Positions 25,942 to 36,659 of a stretch of DNA of 38,211 nt are shown here, in pieces. Numbering within the stretch: the first letter of the stretch is position 1; each line of letters begins with the position of its first letter. The position numbers and the translations under genes are program-made. The notes beneath the pieces were generated by a model, which had not been told where the DNA came from, ran no database searches, and saw only the letters and a program-made list of their open reading frames with translations. Origin of the DNA: Caryophanales bacterium UBA6768 (GTDB lineage Bacteria > Bacillota > Bacilli > Bacillales_D > Amphibacillaceae); contig DKGO01000034.1 in assembly GCA_002453315.1 (NCBI GenBank), positions 1-38,211 of the forward strand. The letters are read 5' to 3'.

Positions 25942-26421
25942 TTGGAGTATACATTTTTTGATTATTATCGAAATAAGGTCAAGTTATCATTTAAAAATGA
26001 ACCTTTTTCAAAAAACCCAAAACATGTGTGGGTCATTTGTCGATATGGAAACAAATGGCTGTTAACCCACCATCGTACGAGGGGATTAGAATTTCCAGGT
26101 GGTAAAGTTGAAGAAGGTGAATCCGCAAAAGAAGCTGCAATTCGCGAGGTCAATGAAGAAACAGGGGGAATTGTAGATTATCTCCATTATATTGGACAAT
26201 ACTATGTTAACGGAAAAGCAGGTCATGTGACAAAAAATGTTTATTACGCGGAAATTAAAAATCTAGAAGAACATCCGACTTATTTTGAAACGTTAGGCCC
26301 TATACTGCTTGATCATTTACCTGAACAAATTAAAGAGGATAAACAATATAGTTTTATGATGAAAGATGATGTGTTATCACAATGCATGACCTACATACGT
26401 GAAAAATACCTAGAAAGATGA
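25942..26421 (+). CDS. ytkD: Nudix hydrolase YtkD (8-oxo-dGTP diphosphatase type)
   Basis: The product of about 159 residues has a complete Nudix box, GGKVEEGESAKEAAIREVNEETGG, which follows the G-X5-E-X7-REUXEE-XGU pattern with every metal-binding Glu. The opening FFDYYRNKVKLSFKNEPFSKNPKHVWVICRYG and the ending match YtkD, which clears oxidised nucleotides such as 8-oxo-dGTP. The start is uncertain: TTG codons occur at 25930, 25933 and 25942; the last fits the family length best but is 12 bases from AAAGG. It ends before a strong shared terminator. Confidence 0.88.
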   Translation: MEYTFFDYYRNKVKLSFKNEPFSKNPKHVWVICRYGNKWLLTHHRTRGLEFPGGKVEEGESAKEAAIREVNEETGGIVDYLHYIGQYYVNGKAGHVTKNVYYAEIKNLEEHPTYFETLGPILLDHLPEQIKEDKQYSFMMKDDVLSQCMTYIREKYLER

Positions 26422-26516
26422 ATTACCTTGTTCTTACTTTTAGGTCAATCCATGAAAAGGTGGCTAATGGTGTAGATTACTAATCGCATTATCCGATAGA
26501 TTTATAGTTAAATGAT

Positions 26517-26559
26517 TGAATCCCCTAGTACATTTTAACTACTAAAGGGATTCATTTTA
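26517..26559. terminator. Bidirectional terminator between ytkD and ytlD
   Basis: TGAATCCC pairs with GGGATTCA, extended inwards by TAGTA/TACTA, with T-rich tails on both strands. Confidence 0.8.
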
Positions 26560-26573
26560 GTTTTATGCTTAAT

Positions 26574-27377
26574 TCACGTATGTTTCATGAGCCAATTTTC
26601 TAATTTTTCAACGAGCATAAACATAATAGCAGCGAAAATTGCGATGATGACTAAACTAGACATTACTAAAGTGAAATCAAACACTTGAAAGCCGTAAATG
26701 ATCAAATATCCTAATCCCTCATTGGAAACAAGGAATTCACCTACGATAACACCTACCCAACTTAACCCGACATTTACTTTTAAGGTTGAAATCATCGTTG
26801 GTAAAGTAGCGGGAAAAACTGCTTCTTTAAATCGTTGCCATCTCGTAGCTCCAAAGCTTTTTAATACCTTATCATAATTAGGGTCAACTTCATTAAAACC
26901 TGTGTAAACAACAATAGTTGTGATGACTACTGAAATGATAGCTCCCATCATAATAATTGACATATAACCGGGACCAAGAGCAACGATGATAATCGGTCCT
27001 AATGCCACTTTTGGCATTGCATTAAGGATGACCAAATATGGATCCATAATTTTAGCCAGTCGTTCAGACGACCATAGTGAAGAGGCGATTAAAATTCCGG
27101 CTAAAGTTCCTAAAATAAAACCGAGTATTGTTTCAAATAACGTGATTTGCAAATGAGAAAATAGCGTACCATCTAAAATTTTAACATAAATATTGTTAAA
27201 TACTTTACTTGGGGAACTAAATAATAAAGGGTCAATGATATGATATTTACTCGTAATTTCCCAAATCGCAACAAATGTGACCAAGATTATTAATTGCCAT
27301 ATTCGTACTTTTTTCTTTTCACTTTTTAGCCCTTTAACATAACTATCGTGAAATATATGATCAATTACCTCCTTCAT
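26574..27377 (-). CDS. ytlD: ABC importer permease YtlD (SsuC/TauC-like)
   Basis: This 267-residue protein has about six membrane helices and the binding-protein-dependent transport signature. The EAA-type loop lies near [46 protein letters not shown], which contacts the ATPase. The family transports nitrate, sulfonates, taurine or pyrimidine thiamine precursors. The start overlaps the ytlC stop by 4 bases (ATGA), so translation is coupled. The symbol rests on location beside ytkD and pckA and on family type. Confidence 0.85.
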   Translation of the reverse strand: MKEVIDHIFHDSYVKGLKSEKKKVRIWQLIILVTFVAIWEITSKYHIIDPLLFSSPSKVFNNIYVKILDGTLFSHLQITLFETILGFILGTLAGILIASSLWSSERLAKIMDPYLVILNAMPKVALGPIIIVALGPGYMSIIMMGAIISVVITTIVVYTGFNEVDPNYDKVLKSFGATRWQRFKEAVFPATLPTMISTLKVNVGLSWVGVIVGEFLVSNEGLGYLIIYGFQVFDFTLVMSSLVIIAIFAAIMFMLVEKLENWLMKHT

Positions 27378-28171
27378 TCTGCCGTCATTCCTTTCCTTTT
27401 CCCTACTGAATCATCTACATTTAAGTGTGACCAAATGTCATCAAATAGTGGTTGATATTCAGGATGTCTACGCACAAAAAATGGTGTTTCCTCACGAATT
27501 TCTTCTGGGATTGAAAAGGTTTTGATAATTTTACCCGGTTTTGAATGCATGAGAAATATCCGATCACTCATAGAAATTGCTTCACCTAAATCATGAGTAA
27601 CTAATATGACTGTTTTGTGATAGGATTTCATTAATTTAGCCACGAGGTTCTCAAGGCGTAATTGTGTCACATAATCTAAAGCCGAAAATGGTTCATCGAA
27701 TAATAATACTTCTGGATCAATAATTAATGTTCTAACTAAGGCGACTCTTTGACGCATGCCTCCCGATAATTCGTTTGGATATGCTTCTTCACTTCCTTCC
27801 AAACCTACTTCAGCTAATAGTTGTTTTGCACGGTTTTTCGTTTCTTCAGTATACGTCCCGTTTATTTTTGGACCAATTAAAACGTTTTCGATAATTGTTT
27901 TCCATGGGAATAAATAATCTTGCTGTAGCATATAACCGACCTTGAGTGATGTTTGATGGTACGGTTTATTTTTTAAAAAAATTTTTCCATCTGTAGGTTC
28001 CATTAATTTTGCGATGATGGATAGTATAGTAGATTTACCACATCCACTTGGGCCGATAACAGTGACAAATTCACCTTCATCGACTGAGAAGGTGATATCT
28101 TCAATCGCCTTAGTAAAATCGCTTTTTGAAAAGTAATAATGGGATACCTGCTCAAAAGTTAACAGAGACAT
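27374..28171 (-). CDS. ytlC: ABC importer ATP-binding protein YtlC
   Basis: The product has 265 residues and all ABC ATPase motifs: Walker [10 protein letters not shown] (about 40-48), Q-loop [12 protein letters not shown], signature [13 protein letters not shown], Walker [13 protein letters not shown] and the switch histidine in VTHD. The Q-loop sequence QQDYLFPW is typical of the SsuB/TauB group. It is the second gene of ytlA-ytlC-ytlD, 11 bases behind ytlA and overlapping ytlD. Confidence 0.9.
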   Translation of the reverse strand: MSLLTFEQVSHYYFSKSDFTKAIEDITFSVDEGEFVTVIGPSGCGKSTILSIIAKLMEPTDGKIFLKNKPYHQTSLKVGYMLQQDYLFPWKTIIENVLIGPKINGTYTEETKNRAKQLLAEVGLEGSEEAYPNELSGGMRQRVALVRTLIIDPEVLLFDEPFSALDYVTQLRLENLVAKLMKSYHKTVILVTHDLGEAISMSDRIFLMHSKPGKIIKTFSIPEEIREETPFFVRRHPEYQPLFDDIWSHLNVDDSVGKRKGMTAE

Positions 28172-28182
28172 GATTTTTCCCC

Positions 28183-29172
28183 CTAGTTATTCATAACCTC
28201 TTTTGCTATATCCGTATTCACTAGGTCTTCATATGGTGCCTCTTTTGGTAATTCTCCCGCTTCATCCATAATATCTTGTAAATTATTCCATGTTTCTTCA
28301 GTTAGTAATGGTTCAGTAGCAAATGAGTCTTGTGCTTGATATCGTTCAACTGATGCAATGATTATGTCTAATTCTGTATCGTCGAAATAGGGTTGAATTA
28401 CTTTAGCAATTTCCTCGGCATCACTTTCAGCAACCCATTGTTGTGCCTTGTAGATTGCTTTGGTGAACTTTTTTACAATGTCTCCATTTTCGTTAATGAA
28501 ACTGTCTTTTGCCATAAATACGGTGTATGGGATATTTCCTGCTTCTTCACCAAATGATGCAACAACGTGTCCCTTACCTTCTTTTTCAAACATGCTTGCT
28601 GTAGGTTCGAATAATTGAACAAACTCATAGTCACCTGAGGCAAAGGCACCAGGGATATTAGCAAAATCAATACTTTGTGTTAAATCTAGGTCTGCATGCG
28701 GGTCGATACCATGTTTTTTTAGGACAAATTCACCGACCATTTGTGGCATACCACCTTCACGTTGTCCTAAGAAGTTACTGTCTCTTGTATTTTCCCATGA
28801 AAAATTTGGTTGTTCTGATTTAGCCACTAAAAATGTTCCATCAGTTTGGGTAAGTTGTGCAAAATTAATGACAATATCTGATGCATCCTGAGCATAAACA
28901 TAAATCGATGTTTCTGACCCGACTAATGCAATGTCAGCATGGTCTGCTAATAAAGCGGTCATCGTTTTATCCCCGCCCCATGTTGTCGTTAATTCTACAT
29001 CCAGGCCCTCATCAGCAAAAAAGCCTTTTTCAATGGCTACATATTGGGGGGTATAAAAAATGGACCGGGTAACTTCTGCTAATTGTATTTTCGTTGAATC
29101 ATTAGAAGCACAGGCGGATAAAATTATTAGCATTGGGATCATAAGAAAACATCCCCACCTAAAGAACTTCAT
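28183..29172 (-). CDS. ytlA: ABC importer substrate-binding lipoprotein YtlA
   Basis: This 329-residue lipoprotein has a signal peptide and lipobox LSAC (Cys21), then an NMT1/SsuA-like periplasmic-binding fold. The segments TPQYVAIEKGFFADEGLDVELTTTWGGDKTMTALLADHADIALVGSE and FEPTASMFEKEGKG are typical of that group. Some relatives (ThiY) bind pyrimidine precursors of thiamine, others sulfonates; no THI box or S-box was seen upstream, so the ligand is open. The ATG at 29172 has AAAGGAG 8 bases before it and is preferred over an in-frame upstream start. Confidence 0.87.
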   Translation of the reverse strand: MKFFRWGCFLMIPMLIILSACASNDSTKIQLAEVTRSIFYTPQYVAIEKGFFADEGLDVELTTTWGGDKTMTALLADHADIALVGSETSIYVYAQDASDIVINFAQLTQTDGTFLVAKSEQPNFSWENTRDSNFLGQREGGMPQMVGEFVLKKHGIDPHADLDLTQSIDFANIPGAFASGDYEFVQLFEPTASMFEKEGKGHVVASFGEEAGNIPYTVFMAKDSFINENGDIVKKFTKAIYKAQQWVAESDAEEIAKVIQPYFDDTELDIIIASVERYQAQDSFATEPLLTEETWNNLQDIMDEAGELPKEAPYEDLVNTDIAKEVMNN

Positions 29173-29261
29173 TTTTCCATCTCCTTTAATTTGATATGTC
29201 AACATAGACTATGCAGATAGAAAGTTTGTTGTGAATTAAATTTTAAGGGATATGCCCAAAT

Positions 29262-29293
29262 GAAAAACCCTACTCGTTTATAACGAATAGGGT
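29262..29293 (-). terminator. pckA: Terminator of pckA
   Basis: On the minus strand ACCCTATTCGTT pairs with AACGAGTAGGGT (one mismatch) across a very short loop, then TTTTT. Confidence 0.8.
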
Positions 29294-29324
29294 AAGCTTG
29301 GAGTTGACTTTGTTTTTCATAAGA

Positions 29325-30911
29325 CTATTTATATGTTGGTCCAGCAGCCTGAATTTCAGGGCTAACATTGGAAAACTTTTTGAAGTTTTCGTGGAATTTA
29401 AGTGCCAAATCTTTTGCACTCTCATCATAAGATTCCTTATCACGCCAAGTGTTCCGTGGAATTAATACCTCGTCTGGTACACCTGGTACATGGGCAGGAA
29501 TTTCTAAACCGAAAATATCATCTTTAGTCGTTTCTATTGTATTTAATTCACCTTCTAGGGCTGAGTGAATCATTGCTCTTGTATAGGATAACTTCATTCT
29601 TTCGCCAGTACCATAAGGACCACCAGTCCAACCTGTATTTACTAAAAAGACATTTGCGTTAAATTCATCTATTTTTTCACCGAGCATGGTTGCATAAACA
29701 TCTGGCGCTAAAGGTAAAAATGGAGAACCAAAGCATGTTGAAAACGTTGCTTCAGGGTTAGTAATGCCACGCTCTGTGCCGGCTAATTTACTCGTAAATC
29801 CACTTAAGAAATGATACATTGCTTGTTCTTTAGTTAAGCGACTAATTGGTGGTAATGTTCCGGATGCATCAGCTGTTAAAAAGATAATTGTATTAGGATG
29901 TCCGCCAATGCTAGGCTGTAAGGCATTATCGATAAATTCTAAAGGATATGCTGCCCGTGTGTTTTCTGTTAAAGAGGTATCATCATAATCAGCAACACGT
30001 GATGCTTCATCTAAAACAACATTTTCTAATACGGCACCATAGCGGATAGCATTATAAATTTGTGGTTCTTTTTCGGCTGATAAATCAACACATTTTGCGT
30101 AGCAACCACCTTCAATGTTAAAAACACCATCTTTACTCCAACCGTGTTCATCATCACCAATTAATTGTCGGTAAGGGTCAGCTGACAAGGTCGTTTTTCC
30201 AGTACCCGAAAGACCAAAAAACAATGCAACATCGCCTTCTTTACCAACGTTAGATGAACAATGCATCGGTAATACATTTTGTTCTGGTAATAAATAATTC
30301 ATAATAGAAAAGATAGATTTTTTAATTTCACCGGCGTACTCTGTGCCGCCAATTAAAATGATTCGTTTTTTAAAGGAAATGACGATAAATGTTTCTGATT
30401 TTGTCCCATCTTTTTCAGGATTGGCTTCACAACCAGGCGCCGATAAAACAGTAAATCCTGGGATATGGTTAGCCAATTCCTCTTCAGTAGGTGTAATAAA
30501 TAGCTGATGGGCAAATAAATTATGCCAAGCATATTCATTAATAACTTCTACTGGTAAACGATATTTTTCGTCTGCCCCTGCAAAGCCTTTAAATGAAAAA
30601 ACTTCATTTTTACTTTGAAGGTGATTTATTACCTTATTATATAGATTGTCAAATGATACCTCATCAATTGGTTGGTTAACCGCTCCCCAATCAACGATGT
30701 TTTCAGACACATCATCTTTAACGATAAAACGATCTTTTGGGGAACGACCAGTATATTTTCCTGTTACAGAACTGACCGCACCAGTTGAACTTAATTTAGC
30801 TTCTTTACGAGATAAGATTTTTTCAATAAGACGAGCCACGGATAAATTTCTATGTACATTGCTATGTACGAACTCTGGGCGTGAACCTGCCGAATTTGCT
30901 GACATACTCAT
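29325..30911 (-). CDS. pckA: Phosphoenolpyruvate carboxykinase (ATP)
   Basis: The 528-residue enzyme forms PEP from oxaloacetate in gluconeogenesis. Family marks are [11 protein letters not shown] (54-64), the oxaloacetate/metal segment MHCSSNVG (216-223), the P-loop GLSGTGKTT (233-241) and IGDDEHGW (251-258), with [10 protein letters not shown] and [10 protein letters not shown] further on. ATG at 30911 has AAAGGGTGG 9 bases upstream; a second ATG two codons on is possible. It is divergent from metK, as in B. subtilis. The catabolite regulator CcpN controls pckA in B. subtilis, but no such site can be asserted here. Confidence 0.96.
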   Translation of the reverse strand: MSMSANSAGSRPEFVHSNVHRNLSVARLIEKILSRKEAKLSSTGAVSSVTGKYTGRSPKDRFIVKDDVSENIVDWGAVNQPIDEVSFDNLYNKVINHLQSKNEVFSFKGFAGADEKYRLPVEVINEYAWHNLFAHQLFITPTEEELANHIPGFTVLSAPGCEANPEKDGTKSETFIVISFKKRIILIGGTEYAGEIKKSIFSIMNYLLPEQNVLPMHCSSNVGKEGDVALFFGLSGTGKTTLSADPYRQLIGDDEHGWSKDGVFNIEGGCYAKCVDLSAEKEPQIYNAIRYGAVLENVVLDEASRVADYDDTSLTENTRAAYPLEFIDNALQPSIGGHPNTIIFLTADASGTLPPISRLTKEQAMYHFLSGFTSKLAGTERGITNPEATFSTCFGSPFLPLAPDVYATMLGEKIDEFNANVFLVNTGWTGGPYGTGERMKLSYTRAMIHSALEGELNTIETTKDDIFGLEIPAHVPGVPDEVLIPRNTWRDKESYDESAKDLALKFHENFKKFSNVSPEIQAAGPTYK

Positions 30912-31033
30912 TAATTATTACCACCCTTTATTTTCTTTTCTAAACACATTTAATAGTATAACACATTAAAGTTATTATTCCATACTATTATAAAACTTTT
31001 CAAGAATTTTTAAAAATTGTTACAATATTGTTA

Positions 31034-31057
31034 ACTAGGTGATTGCTTTCACCTAGT
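31034..31057. repeat. Perfect inverted repeat between pckA and metK
   Basis: ACTAGGTGA / TCACCTAGT, 9 bp with a 6-base spacer, 20 bases upstream of the metK -35 and about 120 bases before pckA. No T-run follows, so an operator is possible. Confidence 0.6.
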
Positions 31058-31076
31058 ACAATGAAATCACTTCTGA

Positions 31077-31105
31077 TTGACAATGAACATTAAATTCGTT
31101 AAAAT
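31077..31105 (+). promoter_or_regulatory. metK: Sigma-A promoter of metK
   Basis: A consensus TTGACA (31077-31082), a 17-base spacer and TAAAAT (31100-31105), just ahead of the SAM riboswitch. Confidence 0.85.
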
Positions 31106-31119
31106 TTCCTTAAAACGGA

Positions 31120-31226
31120 CTCTTATTCAGAGTTGGCGGAGGGACAGCCCCGATGAAGCCCGGCAACCATCACGTATTGTGAAAAGGTGCTCACCTGAAG
31201 CAAGGTTTATCCTTGGACAATAAGAG
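31120..31226 (+). promoter_or_regulatory. SAM-I riboswitch (S-box) upstream of metK
   Basis: P1 is CTCTTATTC with the closing AATAAGAG. The core GGCGGAGGGACAGCCCCGAT, then GAAGCCCGGCAACC, and the later stems AAGGTGCTCACCT and CAAGGTTTATCCTTGG match the S-box class. SAM binding favours the terminator at 31240-31272 and lowers metK. Confidence 0.96.
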
Positions 31227-31239
31227 TGAAAGGCGATTT

Positions 31240-31272
31240 CCTTTCCTCATGATGAACGGGAAAGGCTTTTTT
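31240..31272 (+). terminator. S-box-controlled terminator of metK
   Basis: CCTTTCC pairs with GGAAAGG across a 12-base loop, then CTTTTTT. The alternative antiterminator pairs GAG-GAAAGG (31224-31233) with CCTTTCCTC (31240-31248), which uses the 3' side of P1. Confidence 0.88.
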
Positions 31273-31361
31273 AATTTAAATTCAGATTGAAATGCGAAAT
31301 TATTTCAGTTATCTCTTACCCTATAGTAGTCCGTTCAATATTCGAAGGAGGTAAGGAAAAA

Positions 31362-32570
31362 ATGGTGAAGAAACATCGACGTTTATTTACGTCTGAATCA
31401 GTAACAGAAGGGCATCCGGATAAAATATGTGATCAAATATCAGATGCAATTTTAGATGAAATTTTAAAAAAGGATCCTGACGCTCGGGTTGCTTGTGAAG
31501 CGATGGTGACGACAGGGTTAGTTCTTGTGGCGGGTGAAATTACAACAGATGTTTATGTTGATATACCAGCTATTGTTAGAAAAACAATTAAGGAAATCGG
31601 CTATACGAGGGCAAAATATGGTTTTGACGCAGAGACTTGTGCTGTATTAACATCGATTGATGAACAATCATCAGACATTGCCGGAGGGGTAGAACGAGCC
31701 TTAGAAGTACGGGAAAATTTGGATGAAAATAGTGAGCTTGGAGCAGGGGATCAAGGATTAATGTTTGGGTTTGCCTGTGATGAAACTGAGGAATTACTGC
31801 CATTACCAATATTTTTAGCCCACAGGCTGGCTCGGAGGCTAGCCACTGTAAGGAAGGACGGTACAATTCCTTATTTAAGACCTGATGGTAAAACCCAGGT
31901 AACGATTGAATACGATGAAAGAGGTCGTCCAGTTCGGGTGGATACGATAGTTATTTCTACTCAGCATCGTGAGGATGTTACTCTAAAACAAATTGAGACG
32001 GATTTACAAAAGCATGTTGTCGATCCAATTGTCCCTAGTTTTTTATTAGACGAGGAGACAAAATACTTTTATAATCCCTCGGGTCGATTTGTCATTGGTG
32101 GCCCACAAGGTGATACAGGACTAACTGGTAGAAAAATTATTGTCGATACATATGGAGGCTATGCTAAACATGGCGGTGGAGCCTTTAGTGGTAAAGATGC
32201 GACAAAGGTTGACCGTTCAGGAGCTTATGCTGCCCGTTATGTAGCTAAAAATATAGTTGCTGCTGATTTGGCAACAACTTGTGAAGTACAGATTGCTTAT
32301 GCAATCGGTGTTGCTGAACCAGTTTCAATTGCGGTAGACACGTTTGGCACTGGTAAAGTAGCTGAGGAAATTTTAGAAGAAGCAATTTTAAAAACATTTG
32401 ATTTAAGGCCTGCAAGTATGATTAAAACATTAGAATTAAAAAAGCCATTATATAGAGAAATTGCAGCTTATGGCCATTTTGGGCGTCATGATTTGTCATT
32501 ACCATGGGAAAGAACAGATAAAATTATTGATTTAAGAAATGCTGTCATGGAGAATGCAGAAAAAAATTAA
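31362..32570 (+). CDS. metK: S-adenosylmethionine synthetase
   Basis: This 402-residue enzyme makes SAM from methionine and ATP. Family motifs are intact: [18 protein letters not shown] near the N-terminus, [12 protein letters not shown] (ATP), [24 protein letters not shown], and the P-loop-like [18 protein letters not shown]. The ATG at 31362 follows AAGGAGG; the frame stays open upstream into the riboswitch terminator but without meaning. The S-box upstream makes it a SAM-repressed gene. Confidence 0.97.
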   Translation: MVKKHRRLFTSESVTEGHPDKICDQISDAILDEILKKDPDARVACEAMVTTGLVLVAGEITTDVYVDIPAIVRKTIKEIGYTRAKYGFDAETCAVLTSIDEQSSDIAGGVERALEVRENLDENSELGAGDQGLMFGFACDETEELLPLPIFLAHRLARRLATVRKDGTIPYLRPDGKTQVTIEYDERGRPVRVDTIVISTQHREDVTLKQIETDLQKHVVDPIVPSFLLDEETKYFYNPSGRFVIGGPQGDTGLTGRKIIVDTYGGYAKHGGGAFSGKDATKVDRSGAYAARYVAKNIVAADLATTCEVQIAYAIGVAEPVSIAVDTFGTGKVAEEILEEAILKTFDLRPASMIKTLELKKPLYREIAAYGHFGRHDLSLPWERTDKIIDLRNAVMENAEKN

Positions 32571-32594
32571 GGCGTGTTAATTTATTGAAAATAT

Positions 32595-32655
32595 AAAAAG
32601 CAGCATGAGTAGATACTTAAAATGTGTCATTCATGCTGTTTCTATTTATTTTTGA
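32595..32655. terminator. Bidirectional terminator between metK and ytoA
   Basis: CAGCATGA (32601-32608) pairs with TCATGCTG (32631-32638), with a T-rich tail on each strand. Confidence 0.75.
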
Positions 32656-32675
32656 TGAGAGAATTAAGTAACGGC

Positions 32676-33206
32676 CTACTCCCACTGTAATCCAGTATCA
32701 GTGTGATTCAAATAATAGGTTCCTTTTTCGGAATAAGATTCTTTTATTCGGGTCATTTCTTTTATATCTGCCTCCGTAAGTTCACGAATGACTTTTGCTG
32801 GACTTCCGAATGCTAATGTAAATGGGGGGATTTTTGTGTTAGGAGAAACTAAACTACCAGCCCCAATAAAGGCATTTTCCCCTACTTCCGCCCCATCTAA
32901 AACGAGTGAACCCATTCCGACTAATGCGTTATTTCCAATTGTACAAGCATGAATGGTAACCTGATGACCAATGGTTACGTCATCTTTGATAATGACTGGT
33001 AAAGTAGGGCTTTGATGGATGAGTGATAAGTCCTGAACATTGGAACGTTTACCTATATAAGTATAATTTAAGTCACCCCTGATAACTGTTTGGAACCAAA
33101 TACTTGCTTCCTCATCTATCTCCACATCACCAATAATGGTGGCATTTTTTGCAACAAAAACAGTAGGATGAATAATCGGTGTTTTTCCTTGATAACGATG
33201 AATCAT
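32676..33206 (-). CDS. ytoA: Gamma-carbonic anhydrase-like hexapeptide protein YtoA
   Basis: This 176-residue left-handed beta-helix protein is built of hexapeptide repeats. The three zinc histidines of the gamma carbonic anhydrase family are present: His64 (SLIHQS), His81 (IGHQVTIH) and His86. The conserved TVIRGDLNYTYIGKRSNVQD precedes them. Many YtoA/YrdA-type relatives lack proven carbonic anhydrase activity, so catalysis is not certain. TAGGAGG precedes the ATG. It lies 36 bases behind mnmM on the same strand. Confidence 0.88.
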   Translation of the reverse strand: MIHRYQGKTPIIHPTVFVAKNATIIGDVEIDEEASIWFQTVIRGDLNYTYIGKRSNVQDLSLIHQSPTLPVIIKDDVTIGHQVTIHACTIGNNALVGMGSLVLDGAEVGENAFIGAGSLVSPNTKIPPFTLAFGSPAKVIRELTEADIKEMTRIKESYSEKGTYYLNHTDTGLQWE

Positions 33207-33242
33207 CTGAAAGCCTCCTATAACTTTTATGTGATTTAAATA

Positions 33243-33806
33243 TTATCTCTTTTGAATGGCAATTACAAAAGGGGGATTGTTTATTTGGTTGATATATTCA
33301 TATTTTAACACATGATATTGATCTTGTTTTAAATTTTGAACATATTGGAGCACAAGTTCTTTTTCTTCTTTCCCACCTTTATGGCCGTGATAAATGACTA
33401 GAATGACCACACCGTCTTTTTTTAAATATTGCAATGATAATTCTATCGCTTGGATTGTCGATATTCCTTTAGTAATAATTTTTTTATCACTTTTTGGTAA
33501 ATAACCTAGATTAAAAATAACGCCACTTATTTTTCCCTTTAGATGTGCTGGAATCCACTTATCCATATGGGCATGACTATCTTGAATATAGTTAATGGAA
33601 TAAAACTGGTGCTTATCAAGCAATTTCTTTGTCGACAGAATGGCTTGCTTTTGGACATCGAATGCATAAACGAAACCTAAGTTGCTTACGATTTTAGCCA
33701 GAAATAATGTATCATTACCATTCCCACATGTTGCGTCAATTACAATATCGCCTTCGTTAATGTTTTCCTTTAATAACTGGTGGGCAAATGGAATAACAGT
33801 TTTCAT
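33243..33806 (-). CDS. mnmM: tRNA methyltransferase MnmM (YtqB)
   Basis: The 187-residue class I SAM-dependent methyltransferase has motif I IDATCGNGNDTLFLA (23-37), an acidic residue after FVYAFDVQKQAI, and the motif GVIFNLGYLPKSDK, all typical of YtqB. YtqB of B. subtilis has been identified as MnmM, which methylates 5-aminomethyl-2-thiouridine to the mnm5s2U form at the tRNA wobble position in organisms lacking MnmC. The ribosome site (AGTAGG) is weak. It is the first gene of an mnmM-ytoA pair, divergent from leuS. Confidence 0.88.
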   Translation of the reverse strand: MKTVIPFAHQLLKENINEGDIVIDATCGNGNDTLFLAKIVSNLGFVYAFDVQKQAILSTKKLLDKHQFYSINYIQDSHAHMDKWIPAHLKGKISGVIFNLGYLPKSDKKIITKGISTIQAIELSLQYLKKDGVVILVIYHGHKGGKEEKELVLQYVQNLKQDQYHVLKYEYINQINNPPFVIAIQKR

Positions 33807-34006
33807 TTAATGTTGCCTACTTTCTTAAATGAGATTTGGTTTTACTTTTATCATATCATGTATGACTAATAGATGATAAGATTGTGATAGATGAGTAAAA
33901 GCGAGTGTTTTTGCTTTAAAAGTGCCCCGTTTATTTAATTTAATTTTTTAAGAAATGATATTGAAACAATGTGTCAGGAATTACTTCAGTACATATATCA
34001 GTAATC

Positions 34007-34035
34007 TTGACAAATAAGGCGCTATTCTCTACAAT
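34007..34035 (+). promoter_or_regulatory. leuS: Sigma-A promoter of leuS
   Basis: Perfect TTGACA (34007-34012), a 17-base spacer and TACAAT (34030-34035). The leader of about 160 bases is AT-rich with no T-box motif seen. Confidence 0.85.
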
Positions 34036-34202
34036 TCGGTTAGTTAGTGAAAAAGTATTATTGATGTTTTTTCTTTATAATTTTAAATGTTTTTTTGGAA
34101 TAACAATAAATTTTCATGTTAAGTATGGAGTAATAGATTGAAATGTTAAATTCAATAATTTTTAAACACAATTTACAAAACATTTGAAGGGGGTTCAGTT
34201 TG

Positions 34203-36617
34203 GTGAGTTATGACCATCAAGAAATTGAACGTAAATGGCAACAATATTGGTTAAATCATAAAACGTTTAAAACAGATACATATTCTGATAAAAAGAAGTT
34301 ATATGCTTTAGATATGTTTCCTTATCCATCTGGCTCGGGTCTTCATGTTGGGCATCCCGAAGGGTATACGGCTACTGATATTGTTTCAAGAATGAAAAGA
34401 ATGCAAGGGTATGAAGTACTTCATCCAATGGGGTGGGATGCATTTGGTTTACCAGCAGAACAATATGCCATTGATACAGGCAACAGTCCAGCAAAGTTTA
34501 CAGAGAAAAATATCGACATTTTCAAACGACAGATTCAAGAGCTTGGATTTTCATATGATTGGGATCGTGAAATAAGTACGATGGATCCGAATTATTATAA
34601 ATGGACCCAATGGATTTTTATCAAACTGTATGAACGTGGTTTGGCTTATATGGATGAGGTAGCGGTTAACTGGTGTCCAGCACTTGGTACTGTCCTAGCG
34701 AATGAAGAAGTTATTGATGGAAAAAGTGAACGTGGTGGACATCCCGTAATAAAGAAACCGATGCGTCAATGGATCCTTAGGATTACCGCCTATGCTGATC
34801 GTTTATTAGAGGACTTAGAAGAGCTTGATTGGCCAGAGAGCCTAAAGGACATGCAACGAAATTGGATTGGCAGATCTGAAGGGGCAGAGGTCAGCTTTTC
34901 TATCGATGGGTTTGATGAATCCTTTAACGTATTTACTACTAGACCTGATACATTATTTGGGGCAACATATGCTGTGTTAGCTCCAGAGCATTCATTAGTT
35001 GAAAAAATTACTTCTGTTGAACAAAAAGAAATGGTTGATGCTTATTTAAAAAAAGTTCAATCAAAAACGGATCTAGAAAGAACTGATTTAGCAAAGGAAA
35101 AAACTGGGGTCTTTACTGGTGCCTTTGCAATTAATCCAGCAAATGGGGAGAAAATCCCGATTTGGATTGCTGACTATGTGTTAGTTTCATATGGGACTGG
35201 AGCGATTATGGCTGTTCCTGCGCACGATGAACGTGACTATGATTTTGCAACAACATTTAACTTACCTATTGTTGAAGTTGTATCCGGCGGTGATATTTCC
35301 AAAGAACCATATATTGATGATGGACCACATGTGAATTCAGGTTTTCTAGATGGTATGGATAAAGAAACAGCTATTACTACGATGATAGATTGGTTAGTGA
35401 AAGAAGGTAAAGGAAAAAGGGAAATAACATATCGCCTTCGTGATTGGTTGTTTGCTAGACAACGCTATTGGGGTGAACCAATCCCAATCATCCATTGGGA
35501 AGATGGAACAATGACTACTGTTCCTGAGGAGGAATTACCACTTGAATTACCAAAATTAAAAGAAATAAAGCCTTCAGGAACTGGTGAATCACCACTTGCT
35601 AACAGTGAAGAATGGATCAATGTTGTGAATCCTGAAACTGGAATGAAGGGTCGTAGGGAAACAAATACAATGCCACAGTGGGCAGGTAGCTGTTGGTATT
35701 ACTTACGCTATATCGATCCACATAATGAAGAGCAATTAGCTGATCCAGAACTTTTAAAAAAATGGTTACCAGTTGATTTATATATTGGTGGGGCGGAACA
35801 TGCCGTGTTGCATTTATTGTATGCAAGGTTTTGGCATAAGTTTTTATATGATATAGGTGTTGTTCATACGAAGGAGCCTTTTCAAAAACTTTTTAACCAA
35901 GGAATGATTCTCGGTGGTAATAACGAGAAAATGAGTAAGTCAAAAGGAAATGTGGTTAATCCCGATGACATCGTTCATTCTCACGGTGCCGACACCCTAC
36001 GTTTATATGAAATGTTTATGGGTCCTTTAGATGCGGACGTGGCTTGGTCAACGACAGGTTTAGATGGTGCTCGGAGATTTTTGGATCGGGCATGGAGGTT
36101 AATTGTGAATGAAGATGGGGATATTTCATCTAAAATTGTTCATGATCCTAATCCTTCTTTAGAAAGAATTTATCATGAAACAGTTAAAAAGGTGTCGAAA
36201 GATTATGCGAATCTTCATTTTAATACAGCTATTTCACAGTTGATGGTATTTGTTAATGAAGCATATAAAACGGATCATGTTTTTATTGATTATATTGAAG
36301 GATTTGTAAAATTATTATACCCTGTAGCCCCACATCTTGGTGAGGAACTATGGAATCGTCTTGGACATAATAAGACAATCACTTATGAAGCTTGGCCATC
36401 ATATGATGAAACAAAGTTAGTGGAGGAAGAAGTTGAAATTGTCATCCAGGTAATGGGTAAAGTCCGTTCTAAAATGACAGTTGCAAAAGATATCCCTAAG
36501 GAAGAGTTGGAAGCAATTGCGCTAAAGGATGAGCGAGTGAAGGAATGGATAAAAGATAAAACAGTACGTAAGGTGATTGTCGTACCTGGAAAACTAGTAA
36601 ACATTGTCGCTAATTAA
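34203..36617 (+). CDS. leuS: Leucyl-tRNA synthetase
   Basis: This 804-residue class I synthetase is full length for the family. The HIGH-type motif is HVGH (48-51) in [20 protein letters not shown] lies at 576-580. The CP1 editing domain lies between ([12 protein letters not shown], with the conserved Asp in [12 protein letters not shown]). I prefer GTG at 34203 over TTG at 34200: it gives [12 protein letters not shown], matching the B. subtilis start, and has GGGGG 9 bases upstream. Confidence 0.97.
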   Translation: MSYDHQEIERKWQQYWLNHKTFKTDTYSDKKKLYALDMFPYPSGSGLHVGHPEGYTATDIVSRMKRMQGYEVLHPMGWDAFGLPAEQYAIDTGNSPAKFTEKNIDIFKRQIQELGFSYDWDREISTMDPNYYKWTQWIFIKLYERGLAYMDEVAVNWCPALGTVLANEEVIDGKSERGGHPVIKKPMRQWILRITAYADRLLEDLEELDWPESLKDMQRNWIGRSEGAEVSFSIDGFDESFNVFTTRPDTLFGATYAVLAPEHSLVEKITSVEQKEMVDAYLKKVQSKTDLERTDLAKEKTGVFTGAFAINPANGEKIPIWIADYVLVSYGTGAIMAVPAHDERDYDFATTFNLPIVEVVSGGDISKEPYIDDGPHVNSGFLDGMDKETAITTMIDWLVKEGKGKREITYRLRDWLFARQRYWGEPIPIIHWEDGTMTTVPEEELPLELPKLKEIKPSGTGESPLANSEEWINVVNPETGMKGRRETNTMPQWAGSCWYYLRYIDPHNEEQLADPELLKKWLPVDLYIGGAEHAVLHLLYARFWHKFLYDIGVVHTKEPFQKLFNQGMILGGNNEKMSKSKGNVVNPDDIVHSHGADTLRLYEMFMGPLDADVAWSTTGLDGARRFLDRAWRLIVNEDGDISSKIVHDPNPSLERIYHETVKKVSKDYANLHFNTAISQLMVFVNEAYKTDHVFIDYIEGFVKLLYPVAPHLGEELWNRLGHNKTITYEAWPSYDETKLVEEEVEIVIQVMGKVRSKMTVAKDIPKEELEAIALKDERVKEWIKDKTVRKVIVVPGKLVNIVAN

Positions 36618-36625
36618 TGGTATAA

Positions 36626-36655
36626 AAAGCGTTTAGTCTTTGGGCTAAACGCTTT
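36626..36655. terminator. Bidirectional terminator between leuS and the secreted protein gene
   Basis: AAAGCGTTTAG / CTAAACGCTTT is an 11-bp stem with an 8-base loop, lying between convergent stops. Confidence 0.8.
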
Positions 36656-36659
36656 AAAC

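Noticed and set aside
33950..34200. T-box riboswitch before leuS
   Set aside because: No T-box core or terminator could be found by eye; reported only as a possible absence.
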